In this document: piece after piece, positions 33,503 through 43,125 of the stretch | How the letters are laid out: every line of letters begins with the position of its first letter | Numbering within the stretch: the stretch's first letter is position 1 | Assembly (NCBI GenBank): GCA_026018925.1 | Contig: JAKSZU010000016.1 | Location: 34,653,377-34,717,376, forward strand | DNA: 64,000 bases | Direction: 5' to 3' | Source: Tupaia tana | Taxonomy: Eukaryota; Chordata; Mammalia; Scandentia; Tupaiidae | The notes under the pieces: generated by a model | The model's input: only the letters and a program-made list of their open reading frames with translations | Told to the model about the DNA's origin: nothing | Database searches by the model: none | Made by a program: the position numbers and the translations under genes

Positions 33503-34002
33503 AATTAAATGCAGACACACAGAAATAAGAGTTCAAAAACTAAGAAAATGGACAACTTAATTGTAGGGACAATGTTTGGAGATGAATATCATATCCCAGA
33601 ATTCAATCTGGAAGATCGAACCTTAACAGAAGAAAGATTAAGTACATGAGACTGAACCGATGAAACAACATTCTGTGACTTGACTGAATAATTGTTGCTT
33701 TTCCCCTAAGCTTTGTTTTCCGGTTTTAAAGGATTTTTGTCCTGTCTTGAGCTGTTGATAGGTGCATGTACCTACTATTTGAACAGAATACTAACCTGTT
33801 TCTAGGCTTTAAGTTTCAAGGAAATATCATTACCAGTTCAAAACTACACTTCTTGAAATTACCTGCTGAAAGTAGTTAGATTACTTATGATATTGTGTGA
33901 TCAACAAAATGTTGGGGAAAAAGGAATGGAAGACAACTGTATATAGCAGAGAGAGTGTAATAAGAGAGTGGGAAAGGGCAGAGGGTCAAACATGGGGTAA
34001 AA

Positions 34003-34005
<3 letters not shown>

Positions 34006-34043
<38 letters not shown>
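34006..34043 (+). repeat. (TA)n microsatellite
   Basis: About 19 TA units in the half-L1 3-prime UTR. A second (TA)n sits at the corresponding place in the related insert at 36298-36324. Confidence 0.95.
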
Positions 34044-34049
<6 letters not shown>

Positions 34050-34919
34050 GTACACATATGTATGAAAGTAGAAATGGAATGTTATTGATGATAACATGCA
34101 TGATTAAGCCACTATGCAGTTTATTCTAGATGGGAAACCACATTTAGTACGTTGTGATGATGCTCAGGGAATGAATGTTAAGTAATTAAAAAAAAAGTTG
34201 CAGGGGAAAAAAAACGGTAAAACTGTTCGTATCGAAATTTTAAAATAAATGCATATTTGATGACTGCAGTAAGCTATATAGCCCCAGCTGGGTACTACTT
34301 TATAATATGTTCATTCTACTCACTGGGGTTTATGCCTAAAGTCAGACTTGGGTTCATGTATAGGTATGTATTAGCTGTGCTAGCTATTGGATATATTTAG
34401 ACTAATTAAGTTCATTAGCAAATCAATTAAATGAGGGGGGAAGGCATAGAAAGCAACCATGGATACCAGAGACAATGTGGGAGGAGGGTGGGACATGGTA
34501 GAGGGTGAGGGATAAGGAATCAAGGATGGCAAAACAAAAAACAAAGTATAGAAGACATAAGAATTGGAAAATTATTTGCTGCAAACATGTATGTTGATGT
34601 GCTTGATTGAGCCAATACACAGTGTATTTTGGATGGAAAATTCATTTGTATGCTGTAATGATGTATAGTGAATTAATGTAAAAAATAAATAAATTTAAAG
34701 AGAAAAAAAAAAGTATGTTTAATTGACAAAAAATGAGAAGCTATTTGCCGATGATAATGTATATAGTAATATCTTCATCTTGACTCACATGCATGGTATT
34801 CGTGCTGGAAAAAGAAATGTTGTACACTGTAAAGACTCATGTGATTGAATGTAAATAGGTTATAATAAATAAATTTAAAAAAAGAAATAAAAAGAAAAAA
34901 AAAAGAATTGCAGCCTACA

Positions 34920-35630
34920 TATGTTAGCATTAATAACCTATATACTTTACTCTTAAGTAAGCCACTCAATAACTGAAGGAACAGCCCACTCCTTGATCAA
35001 TTAATCCTAAAATGTTTTAAGGAATTAAAGGACAGCTGGTTTAGATAAATAAGACTTTTTCGTACCCAATTTGGCAGAAGCTAAAAACAAGCCTAAATGT
35101 ACATATCCAGTATGAATTCCATTCCTGTGAATCTATTCTTGAAAATTAGTAGTTCAAGTATAAAGGACATACACGCGCGTGGGCACACACGTGTTCCGTG
35201 CATTACCATCTATAAAAGCAAAACCACTGGAAATGATATAAATTACCATCGAGGAAACACCTTCCCACTATTAAACAAAAACAAGGTATTGGTTCATCTG
35301 GAAAGTCAAGATACATTTTTGCACAGAAAAATACGTCATGAATTTCCCCACAACCTAGTAAATCTGTACATAATGTCATACTGTACTACTAAGTAAGATA
35401 TACATACTTTATAACGTCATTTTTGTAAAAAAAAAAAAAAAAAGTCAAGTACAATTATGTATTTGAAAGTGTACAGATAAAGACGCGAACAGACAGGAAA
35501 CCAAACTGCTAAAAGTGGCTAAAGCGATGGTTATTGAGATTGGGATGCAGATAAAAAGGTAAAATCAAAATTTTACTTTTATAAAGGTTTTTCTTACACA
35601 AAAATGTTTTACTTCTAACACTTAGTACCT
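34920..35630. other. Intron 1 segment, nothing firmly recognised
   Basis: A-rich DNA with an A-run at 35428-35443 and a few CpGs (acacgcgcgtgggcacacac). It may be an old retroelement remnant, but no family was assigned. Confidence 0.45.
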
Positions 35631-35634
35631 CAGT

Positions 35635-35868
35635 TTGGCCCAGCCTGGTGGCATAGTCAGTAGCAAACTGAATTGCAGTGTTAAAAGTCACACTGTTAAC
35701 TGCAAGTTCAGTTCCCTGGAATGGCTTGAAAACACAATGGGTACATACATGCATGTCCAAGATTCTGAGGACCTGGAGAGCCAGGAAAAAATGACTGTGG
35801 TTTTACAAGACCCTATTGAAGGTACCCTCTTCTCTCTCTCTCTTTCATGAGTACACAGTATCATGAAT
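35635..35868 (+). mobile_element. SINE-O
   Basis: ggcccagcctggtggcatag, then aatggcttgaaaacacaatg, ending in a CT-rich run. Confidence 0.6.
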
Positions 35869-35940
35869 AAAACAAATATAAAATTTAAAAATCTCAACTG
35901 AAAAACAAAAATAAATAATTTCAAAACACTGTAACCTTTT

Positions 35941-36297
35941 GGGGGTGAGTGATGGAGGGTGGAGGGGAGGGATTCAGGGAGCAAACAACACACTTAATAG
36001 ACACAAAAATGAAAAGTCGTCTGTTGATAATGTATATGGTAATATTGTCTTGACTGATGTGCACTGTTCTCATGCTGGGAAAAACCATGTTGTACACTGT
36101 AAAGATGTGCAATGATAAAAAAAAAAAAAAGTCAGCACTCTGGCAAACGGAGAAAGACCTGAAGATATGATAGTGGAAAGGATGAATGTGGATGCCAGAG
36201 GCTGCAGGGGAGGGGAGTGGGTGGTGGAGAGTGGGCGTGGGGGGCAAAGGGAAGAAACATTTAACACCAAAAAAATGTAGAGTTCTCTGTTGAAAAC

Positions 36298-36330
<33 letters not shown>

Positions 36331-36408
36331 TGTATACATCATAATGGGGACTTTATGTAAAATGTGAATTTAATTGATCTGAGAAAGAAAAATAAAAGAT
36401 AAAAATTA
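35941..36408 (+). mobile_element. 3-prime-UTR-only LINE insertion
   Basis: A 468-bp insert flanked by a perfect 18-bp TSD, AAAACACTGTAACCTTTT (35923-35940 and 36409-36426). It contains two tail-like units. Each has a G-rich start followed by gttgataatgtatatggtaa or a related string and ttgtacactgtaaagatg or related wording; the first ends in an A-run at about 36117-36130. The same wording occurs in the last 200 bp of the half-L1 at 34710-34890, so it is a 5-prime-truncated relative. A (TA)n tract lies inside at 36298-36324. Confidence 0.7.
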
Positions 36409-36932
36409 AAAACACTGTAACCTTTTACAAAGCAATTTGAAAATTTAATCACCTATCAATATTGACTAATGATTAGTAAAAAAAACTGTAGCTACTAGAA
36501 ATCAAGTATTTTTAAAAACTCTTTGGTTTATATGATCTAAATTAAAACTAAAAAATATTTTACTGCTCTACTTTGGATTCATTAGTAATAACTTGTAATA
36601 TTTGGTTTAATACCCACTCTTTTCTGATATGAACCCTGTCTCAATCTTCTCAAAGAGAGAATGTAGCTGGGAGAGTGGTCTTAATTCATTTTCATCAAGT
36701 ATACCCTCAGAATTCTTGATATAGTCCTGTTCTTTGTGAGTGTCATAAATGCTAAAAAGAAAGAAGAAAAAAAAATCATAAACCGAATCATTCTTACAGC
36801 ATATCAACTATATAAACAAATATTTACTAAGTAATTTATACCAGGAATAATTGTTTACCTCCTTGGACAAGTGCCTACAGTTAAGGCCTATATTTGCTCA
36901 AGCATCTAAAGTGGTTTTCCTCCAAGAATCTT

Positions 36933-37203
36933 TTTTTTTTTTTTTTTTAGAGGTTTTTGCTATATGGCACGTGCGCTCGCCAGACAGACAGAGACAGACA
37001 GACAGACAGAAAGCGAGAAATCACCCCCCAGGAGGGATGGTCATGCTGCAATCCCTTCTCCTCCATTCTCCTCTCAGGATCTTGGGCACGCCCGCACACG
37101 CGCCCAGCGTGAGATTTAAGCCACCGGGTCCGGGACGCAAACCACGGTCGACTACGTGGGAGTCCAGCGACATAGCCATTACACTAACTGCTGGTTCCCT
37201 CCC
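36933..37203 (-). mobile_element. SINE-L
   Basis: TSD CCAAGAATCTT (36922-36932 and 37204-37214). A (CAGA)n stretch lies in the body. Confidence 0.93.
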
Positions 37204-37395
37204 CCAAGAATCTTAACTCTTTTCTGAAGAAAATTTTGTGCACAGAAATTAATTATGCTTATAGATATCTCTCTTGCCTTATTGAAAAAAATCTTTAAAA
37301 ATGATCAGTAGAAATCATAAAACCATGCCTTTTACTCCACTGGTTGAAAATAACAAAACCAAATGAACACAACTTTTAAAATCTCTCCCGACCTT

Positions 37396-37630
37396 TGGGA
37401 CCAGCAGTTCGCATAATGGCTATATCGCTGGGCTCCCAAGTCGTTGACCATGGTTCGAGCCTTGGACTCAGTGGCTTAAACTCATGCCAGGCATATGTGC
37501 ATGCGTGCCCAAGATCCCGAGAGGAGAATAGAGGAGAAGGGATTGCGGCGTGGCCATCCCCCCCTGGAGGTTGACTTCTCACTTTCTGTCTCTGTCTTTC
37601 TGGGGAGTGCATGCGCCCTATAGTAAACAC
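37396..37630 (+). mobile_element. SINE-L lacking a poly-A tail
   Basis: Exact TSD CTCTCCCGACCTT (37383-37395 and 37631-37643). The element ends cctatagtaaacac directly at the TSD. The TSD itself resembles the usual acctctcc ending. Confidence 0.92.
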
Positions 37631-38022
37631 CTCTCCCGACCTTCTAGTAAGTAGTATATAAATTCTCTAAACAAAATTATCAGGGCTTACTATGTATACA
37701 ATATACTTTGAATTTATCAAGACTAATGAAAACAGACTCCACTGTAGAAAAAGAGGCTCTAAGTTCGGACTAGAAAAGGAAGACAAGTCTGAAAGAAATC
37801 AGTACTATAAACTTGTAGCAATAACTATAATACAACATAGTGGATGCATAGTGGTATGAACAACCAGTTTCATGAAGATAGAGATATATGTCAATAGAAG
37901 TTTCACAAAGGCATTGATATTTGAAATCTGTGGAGCTATTTGAACAATAAGAAAGTTAAAAATTGAGGGTGTGGGCCTCATAGTTCAATGGTTAACAGAG
38001 TCAGATCCCATGTGCTAGAAAG

Positions 38023-38250
38023 AGGAGTGTGAAGAAAGAAATTAAGGGGAAAAATAGACAGGCAAGACATTTACAGGATACGAAAATGGATTATTATCTG
38101 TTGAAGATAATGTGTATAGTATCCTCAACTGGACTGGTATCAAGTGTATTCATGTTGGATAAATTCACTTTACAAACTAGGTGGCATATAGTGATTGAAT
38201 ATATAAAATTTAAAATAAACAAATTAATTGATTAAAATAAAATTTTTTTA
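38023..38250 (+). mobile_element. LINE 3-prime end fragment
   Basis: The wording tgttgaagataatgtgtata, tcatgttggataaattcact and an A/T-rich end with taaaataaac resemble the tail units at 34.7 and 36.0 kb. It is preceded by about 50 bp of SINE-like head (37973-38022). No clear TSD was found. Confidence 0.5.
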
Positions 38251-38414
38251 AAAAGTTCTCTATGCTTCCCAGGCACTTAATTTTCCTTTTTCTACTTTCC
38301 TAAATGGGCACTTTATTCCTGTTCATCTCAACTTGATATACAGTATCTCTCTCTCGAAATTAGGCTCTCTGAATCTGAGACTGAATAGCTGCTACAGATC
38401 TATTTTTTATTTAT

Positions 38415-38598
38415 TTATTTTTAAAGAATTATTTTATTGAATTTTGTCTAATTAATTAATTAATTTTAATTTGACCAAGGGAGGATAGAGAGAGAAAGAG
38501 AGAGAGAAAGTGTGAAAGCAAGCCGCCAGCTCCAGGACTCAAACCGTGGTTGGCCATGTTGGAGTCTAGCACCCTTAACCACCACGCCACCCGTGGCT
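38415..38598 (-). mobile_element. SINE-S
   Basis: (AATT)n in the tail, tttgaccaagggaggataga in the middle, and caccacgccacccgtggctc at the head end. Confidence 0.83.
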
Positions 38599-38616
38599 CT
38601 GCTGCTGGAGATTTCT

Positions 38617-38881
38617 TTTTTTTTTTTGGAGAGGTTTTTCGCTATAGGGCGCGTGCGCTCGCCAGACAGACAGAGAGAGACATAGAGACAGAAAGCGAGA
38701 AATCACCCCCCAGGGGGGATGGTCACGCCGCAATCCCTTCTCCTCCATTCTCCTCTCGGGATCTTGGGCACGCACGCACACGCCCCCGGCGTGAGTTGTA
38801 AGCCACCGGGTCCGAGACGCGAACCGCGGTCGACTACGTGGGAGTCCAGCGACATAGCCATTACGCTAACTGCTGGTTCCC
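38617..38881 (-). mobile_element. SINE-L, young-looking
   Basis: Exact 17-bp TSD TGCTGCTGGAGATTTCT (38600-38616 and 38882-38898). It shares agttgtaagccaccgggtcc and gagacgcgaaccgcggtcg variants with the copies at 54576, 58404 and 59169. Confidence 0.96.
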
Positions 38882-39006
38882 TGCTGCTGGAGATTTCTGA
38901 GATAAGCTTCGTTTCCAAAATTATTTCAAAATTCCCAGTTGGGGCTCTTTAACAGTACTCTCTACATATGGAGTTCTTGAGTTTTTTCTTGAATTTGTTA
39001 AAATAT

Positions 39007-39048
39007 AGCGCGAGCGCCCTATAATGAAAACCTCTTTAAAAAAAAAAT
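39007..39048 (+). mobile_element. SINE-L 3-prime scrap
   Basis: gcgcgagcgccctataatga and aaacctcttt plus an A-run. Confidence 0.6.
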
Positions 39049-39072
39049 GTAGATTGAGAACCATCTTCTCTG

Positions 39073-39602
39073 CACCGTCTTTTTTTCTTTTTTTTTTTTC
39101 TTTTTGCTATGAAGCATGTGCACTTGCCACAGAGAGAGAGAGTTAGTTAGAAATCTTCCCCAAGAGGGGGTAGCCATGTCACAATCTCTCTTCTTCCATT
39201 CTCCTCTTGGGATTCTGGGCATACACTCACACATGTCCAGTGTGTTTTTCTTTTTTTTGGAGAGGTTTTCGCTATAGGGTGCGTGCGCTCGCCAGACAGA
39301 GAGAGAGAGAGAGACAGAAAGCGAGAAATCACCCCCCAGGGGGGATGGTCACGCCTCAATCCCTTCTCCTCCGTTCTCCTCTCAGGATCTTGGGCACGCA
39401 TGCACACGCGCCCGGCATTGAGTTTTAAGCCACCGGGTCCGGGACGCGAACCGCGGTCAACTACATGGGAGTCCAGCGACATAGCCATTACGCTAACTGC
39501 TGGTTCCCCCCAGTGTGTTTTTCAAGATGCCGGGTCTGGAATGTCGCAGTCAGCCACATGGGATCTAGCTCCCTTAACCACCACACCACCAGCTGGCTCT
39601 CC
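39073..39602 (-). mobile_element. SINE-O (outer), split by a SINE-L
   Basis: Left piece from tttttgctatgaagcatgtg to catgtccagtgtgtttttc; right piece from caagatgccgggtctggaat to ccaccagctggctct. Confidence 0.82.
39251..39510 (-). mobile_element. SINE-L inserted in a SINE-O
   Basis: Exact TSD CAGTGTGTTTTTC (39238-39250 and 39511-39523) is part of the outer element. Confidence 0.94.
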
Positions 39603-40100
39603 ACCATTCTTTTTAAAAGTAAAAACATTAAGAACTAATCAGTCTTATTCCTTTGGAATTAACACATTCAATATAATAGGGGTTTCTTATTTGCTTTGTT
39701 TTTCCTGTTTTATTGATCAAAACACCAGATACAGACTTTTCCTACCTAGAAACTCATATCCTTCGGTCCTAGGACACAGATAATAGCTTCTTCCCACAGA
39801 ACTGGATGAAGGACCCCTCCCTACCCCCACTGGTCCTGCTATCTTTTCATTTTTATTTCCTACTTCTTATTGCTGTTACAGTTTCTGGAAGAATTCTTCA
39901 GACTTATTACTCAAACTGTATTAAATCTTAATGAAAAAAAAAAAAACTTGTCTAATCTTGTCATGCCTCTTTCTTGTTTTATGAGTATCTCTTTGTAAAA
40001 AGCTAGAACTTCTTCAACTTTCTTCAATTTTGTTGAAGTTTCTTCTGTTCCCTGCAGTAAATGTGGTTTTGCCACACTTCATTTATCTCCTACTTATTTC
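39603..40100. other. Intron 1 segment, nothing recognised
   Basis: AT-rich DNA without a convincing repeat or open frame. cttctgttccctgcagtaaa near 40042-40062 resembles a plus-strand splice acceptor but lacks support. Confidence 0.5.
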
Positions 40101-40116
40101 CTATTTGATCTCTTTT

Positions 40117-40257
40117 TTTAAAGAATTATTTTATTTAATTTTATTTATTCATTTATTTTCATTTGACCAGACAGAGAGAGACAGAAAGTGAAAAAGCAAG
40201 CCATCAGGTCTGGACTTGAACCGTGGTCAGCCATGTGGGAGTATCCAGCATCTTAAC
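40117..40257 (-). mobile_element. SINE-S, 5-prime truncated
   Basis: TSD CTATTTGATCTCTTTT (40101-40116) and CTATTTGGTCTCTTTT (40258-40273). The head end beyond tatccagcatcttaac is missing. Confidence 0.88.
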
Positions 40258-40582
40258 CTATTTGGTCTCTTTTATGTAAAAGACTTTTCACTGAATGGCT
40301 GACAACTCTTAGCTATACATTTACGTTTAAATGTGAGACATTTAAAAGTTGATTCCTTGTCTTTATTATTTATTTTTTGAGATATTTTTGCTATGGGGAA
40401 CGTGTACTTGCTGGAGACACAGAGACAAAGTGAGAAAGTGGGGAGTCAGGGAGTGATGGTAACACTACAATCCCTTCTCCTCTTGGGATTTTAGGCACAC
40501 ATGTACACACGCCCTGCATAAAGTTCAAGTTACCAGGTCCAGGACTCGAACCAGAGTCGATCGAGTGAAAGTCCAGTGCCTT

Positions 40583-40885
40583 GGGACCTGCAGGTGGTGT
40601 AATGGTTAAGCTGCTGGACATTCCCATATGGCTGACCATGGTTCGAGTCCTCAGACTTGGCAGCTTGCTTTTTCACTCCCTCCCCACCCCACTCAGCACA
40701 TATGTCTCTCTGATCAAGGTAAAAATAAATGAATGAAGGGACCAGCAGGTGGCATGGTGGTTAAGGCGCTGGACACTCCCACATGGCTGACCATGGTTCG
40801 AGTCCTGGACCTGGTGGCTTGCTTTCTCACTTTCTCTCTCTCTGGTTAAGTTAAAATAAATTAATAAATAAAACTTAAATAGTTC

Positions 40886-40926
<41 letters not shown>

Positions 40927-40988
40927 TATTCTAAAAAAAAAAATTTTAAAAAGAATGAATAAATAAAATTAATTATTAAAAAAAAAGT
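40583..40988 (+). mobile_element. SINE-S (middle layer)
   Basis: gggacctgcaggtggtgtaa opens it. TSD AAGTCCAGTGCCTT (40569-40582) and AAGTCCACTGCTTT (40989-41002) is from the outer SINE-L. Its tail resumes near 40951 after the inner copy. Confidence 0.85.
40738..40922 (+). mobile_element. SINE-S (inner layer)
   Basis: gggaccagcaggtggcatgg to aatagttccttaaaa with an A-run of about 35 at 40888-40922. It lies in the tail of the middle SINE-S. Confidence 0.85.
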
Positions 40989-41108
40989 AAGTCCACTGCT
41001 TTAAACACTACACCATCTGCTGGTCCCACTATATCTTGTCTTATTCACCAAAATTCCCCAGTGTCCATCAGAGCTCCTAATATCACAGTAGATAAGATAC
41101 TCTATGAA

Positions 41109-41498
41109 GGGGCCTAGTAGGTGATGTGATGGTTAAGGCACTGGACTCCCAATGGCCAACCACAGTTTTGAGTCTGAGTTGGCAGTTTGTTTTCTCACTC
41201 ACTCTCTCTTTGGTGAGCACATGTGCCCTACAGCAAATTAAAGAATAATAATAATAAGCAAAATAATAATTCTTTAAAAATAAAAAATACCCAGGAATAT
41301 AAAATACCCAAAATAGTTAAGTCACTGGACTCAGTAGCTTAAAACTCATGCCTGGAGCATATATGCATGCCCAAGGTGCCGAGGGGTGAATGAAAGAGAA
41401 GGGACTGTGGTGTGGCCATCACCTTGAGGGATGATTTCTCCCTTATCTCTCTGGTGAGTACACACATCCTGTAGCAAAAATCTCTTTAAAACAAAAAG
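41109..41498 (+). mobile_element. Composite SINE-S plus SINE-L
   Basis: A SINE-S-like part (41109-41290) is followed by a headless SINE-L-like part (about 41314-41498). One TSD GATACTCTATGAAG (41095-41108 and 41499-41512) encloses both. Read either as a fused element or as S inserted near the start of L. Confidence 0.8.
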
Positions 41499-41511
41499 AT
41501 ACTCTATGAAG

Positions 41512-41810
41512 TTATTTTGGGGTGGTCCTAAAAGAGATAATTTTTTCTGTTTTGCAGCTTTATGTATTATCTAAAATTTTAAATAAGCTTAAGTATAATC
41601 TGAGAAAAATCAAACTATTAGAAAAAAGATCTCCCACAGTCTTTAGCAGTAGTAAGTTAAATGTTTTTTTTTTTAAAGAAAAAGTAGAGAAAGCAAAGAG
41701 AAATATCATTTCCCATGAAGTCAGATCAACAGACCCATAAAACAACGTATGTCTATTTAAAAACAGGAAATACTATAGAATAAAAAATGTATGGTTTTCA
41801 TAGAAATTTA
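41512..41810. other. Intron 1 segment, nothing recognised
   Basis: AT-rich, with short open frames on both strands that lack conserved wording. Confidence 0.5.
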
Positions 41811-42790
41811 AAAATTTATTTGAAATAATTTTGCCATGCACAAAAGTACAAAAAATATTTTTGGAAGTCAAGATAATCACACACAAATGGAATAAAAACT
41901 AAGCTATCTTTTGCTATTACCTGAAATGCAAAGTTCATGTGGAAACACTGTTCATTTCAAAAGGTGACCTAAAACAACTGGAGGTCTACACACAAGATAC
42001 AAAAAGTAGCACCATATGGCTAGCAATTCTGTAAGGTTTCTACCACCACCACACTCATAATCCAACGTAGACTCTCAAAGACATACTCAGTAAAACTTCA
42101 AATATTACTTGTTATCACCTGGTCTCGGTGGCTGCAGTGACCTGATTTGGCTCTGCCAAAGCTTCACTGGCTACATCCCCACCTGAAGGTAAGACATTAC
42201 ACAGAATCTGTCCATCTTCCGGTATTCTTTGCACCCAGCGCCGTAGGACAAGCCGCTTCATAGATGAGTGAGGTTAGCCCTCCACAAGAAGAGCTGTCTT
42301 AGGGCTTGAACGGCAGTAGGTGCCGCTGCAGCAGCAGCAACAGAGACCAAGGGTCTCTCCCCTCCTCACTTCATGGTGTATGGAGGTGGGGTGTGTGTCT
42401 CTCTGCACAGCTTGCTGTTCTCCAGCCGCCTCCCACCAGCCGGCCCCCTCCCACCTGGGAAGGCCGGCGCTAGCCGCTAGCCGGCGGGTTCCGGTGAACG
42501 CACGCGTCTTTTGAAAGTCAACAAGGGTGGCTCCTCGAGCCAAACTGGGCCAGATCTGCATCAGAGTCTCAGTACCCTGCACAGCCCCAAGGTCTTCAGG
42601 GCAACTGCAGAGCCTGCCAGACTTGAGGCCTAGGCCACAGCCCGTGGATCCTACACAGCTCACGGAGTCTGAAGCCTCATAGACCTGGGGGTGGGGGCGT
42701 AGTTGTACGGAGGGCAACTAGCAGTAGGAGGAGCCAAGGGCTGCGAGTGCCATTTCACAGCGACCCTGGAGGAAGGAGGGTGATTTTAGC
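41810..42790 (-). other. GC-rich unit with a 48-codon open frame, unidentified
   Basis: On the minus strand a GC- and CpG-rich start (42.35-42.75 kb) leads to ATG near 42260 with MKRLVLRRWVQRIPEDGQIL, CNVLPSGGDVASEALAEPNQ and VTAATETR, then a stop at about 42115. An A/T-rich stretch with AATAAA follows near 41815-41820. A (CTG)n-like gctgctgctg run lies upstream. This layout suits a processed copy of an mRNA with a GC-rich 5-prime UTR, or an alternative promoter within TASOR2 intron 1. I do not recognise the peptide, and no TSD was found. Confidence 0.4.
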
Positions 42791-42867
42791 ACTGTTTTAC
42801 AATGATCAAAATGAGACCCAATTTCCTTAAATGTCCTGTCCTTGTGTAGTATAAAAGATACACAGGG

Positions 42868-43124
42868 CGGGACCAGCAGTTGTCCTAATGGCTGTGTCGC
42901 TGGACTCCCATGTAGTCAACTGCGGTCCAAGTCCCGGACCCGGTGGCTTAAACTCACGCTGGGCTATGTACGTGCATGCCCAAGATCCCAAGAGGAGAAT
43001 GGAGAAGGGACTACTGTCCCGTGGCCATCCCCCTGGTGGGTGATTTCTCGCTTTCTGTCCCTCTGTTTCTCTGGCAAGCGCACCTGCCCTATAGCAAAAA
43101 ATCTCTCCAGAAAAAAAAAAAAAA
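42868..43124 (+). mobile_element. SINE-L beside the ARGFX retrocopy
   Basis: gggaccagcagttgtcctaa to cctatagcaaaaaatctctc plus an A-tail. It begins right after the retrocopy's left TSD, so it landed at the retrocopy's 5-prime end. Confidence 0.9.
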
Positions 43125-43125
43125 G

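Larger units (their letters stand above)
31581..34903 (+). mobile_element. Half-L1 (HAL1-like) LINE with ORF1 and no ORF2
   Basis: The insertion is flanked by AGAATTGCACCTACA (31566-31580) and AGAATTGCAGCCTACA (34904-34919), a convincing TSD. Order: a 5-prime UTR of about 650 bp with repeated cagaacagcccttcttc units, ORF1 from ATG 32234, then a long 3-prime UTR. ORF1 encodes an L1 ORF1p-like protein with a coiled-coil N-terminal half (residues rich in E/K/L), then NIWIIGIPEGEETHKGIDNL and a C-terminal domain (QARREWEDIFKVLREKQFQP, ILYPARLSF). A SINE-L splits ORF1, and one frame change lies between YPIRL and the downstream part. No endonuclease or reverse transcriptase follows, which is the HAL1 layout. 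It is antisense to TASOR2. Confidence 0.8.
40373..41028 (-). mobile_element. SINE-L (outer) of a three-layer nest
   Basis: Left piece 40373-40582 (atatttttgctatggggaac to aagtccagtgcctt); right piece 40989-41028 (aagtccactgctttaaacac to atctgctggtccc). Confidence 0.85.

Noticed and set aside
38703-38952. Recurrent open frames with the same peptide wording (MAMSLDSHVVDRGS, CACVPKIPRGEWRRRDCGV and reverse-strand MVTPQSLLLHSPLGILGTHA) at dozens of sites
   Set aside because: They are frames through SINE-L copies on either strand. They start and stop at element borders and are not genes.
42274-42717. 147-codon minus-strand frame in the GC-rich unit as a protein
   Set aside because: Composition is driven by GC-rich and CTG-repeat DNA. 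It ends before the better-placed ATG near 42260, and no conserved motif is seen.
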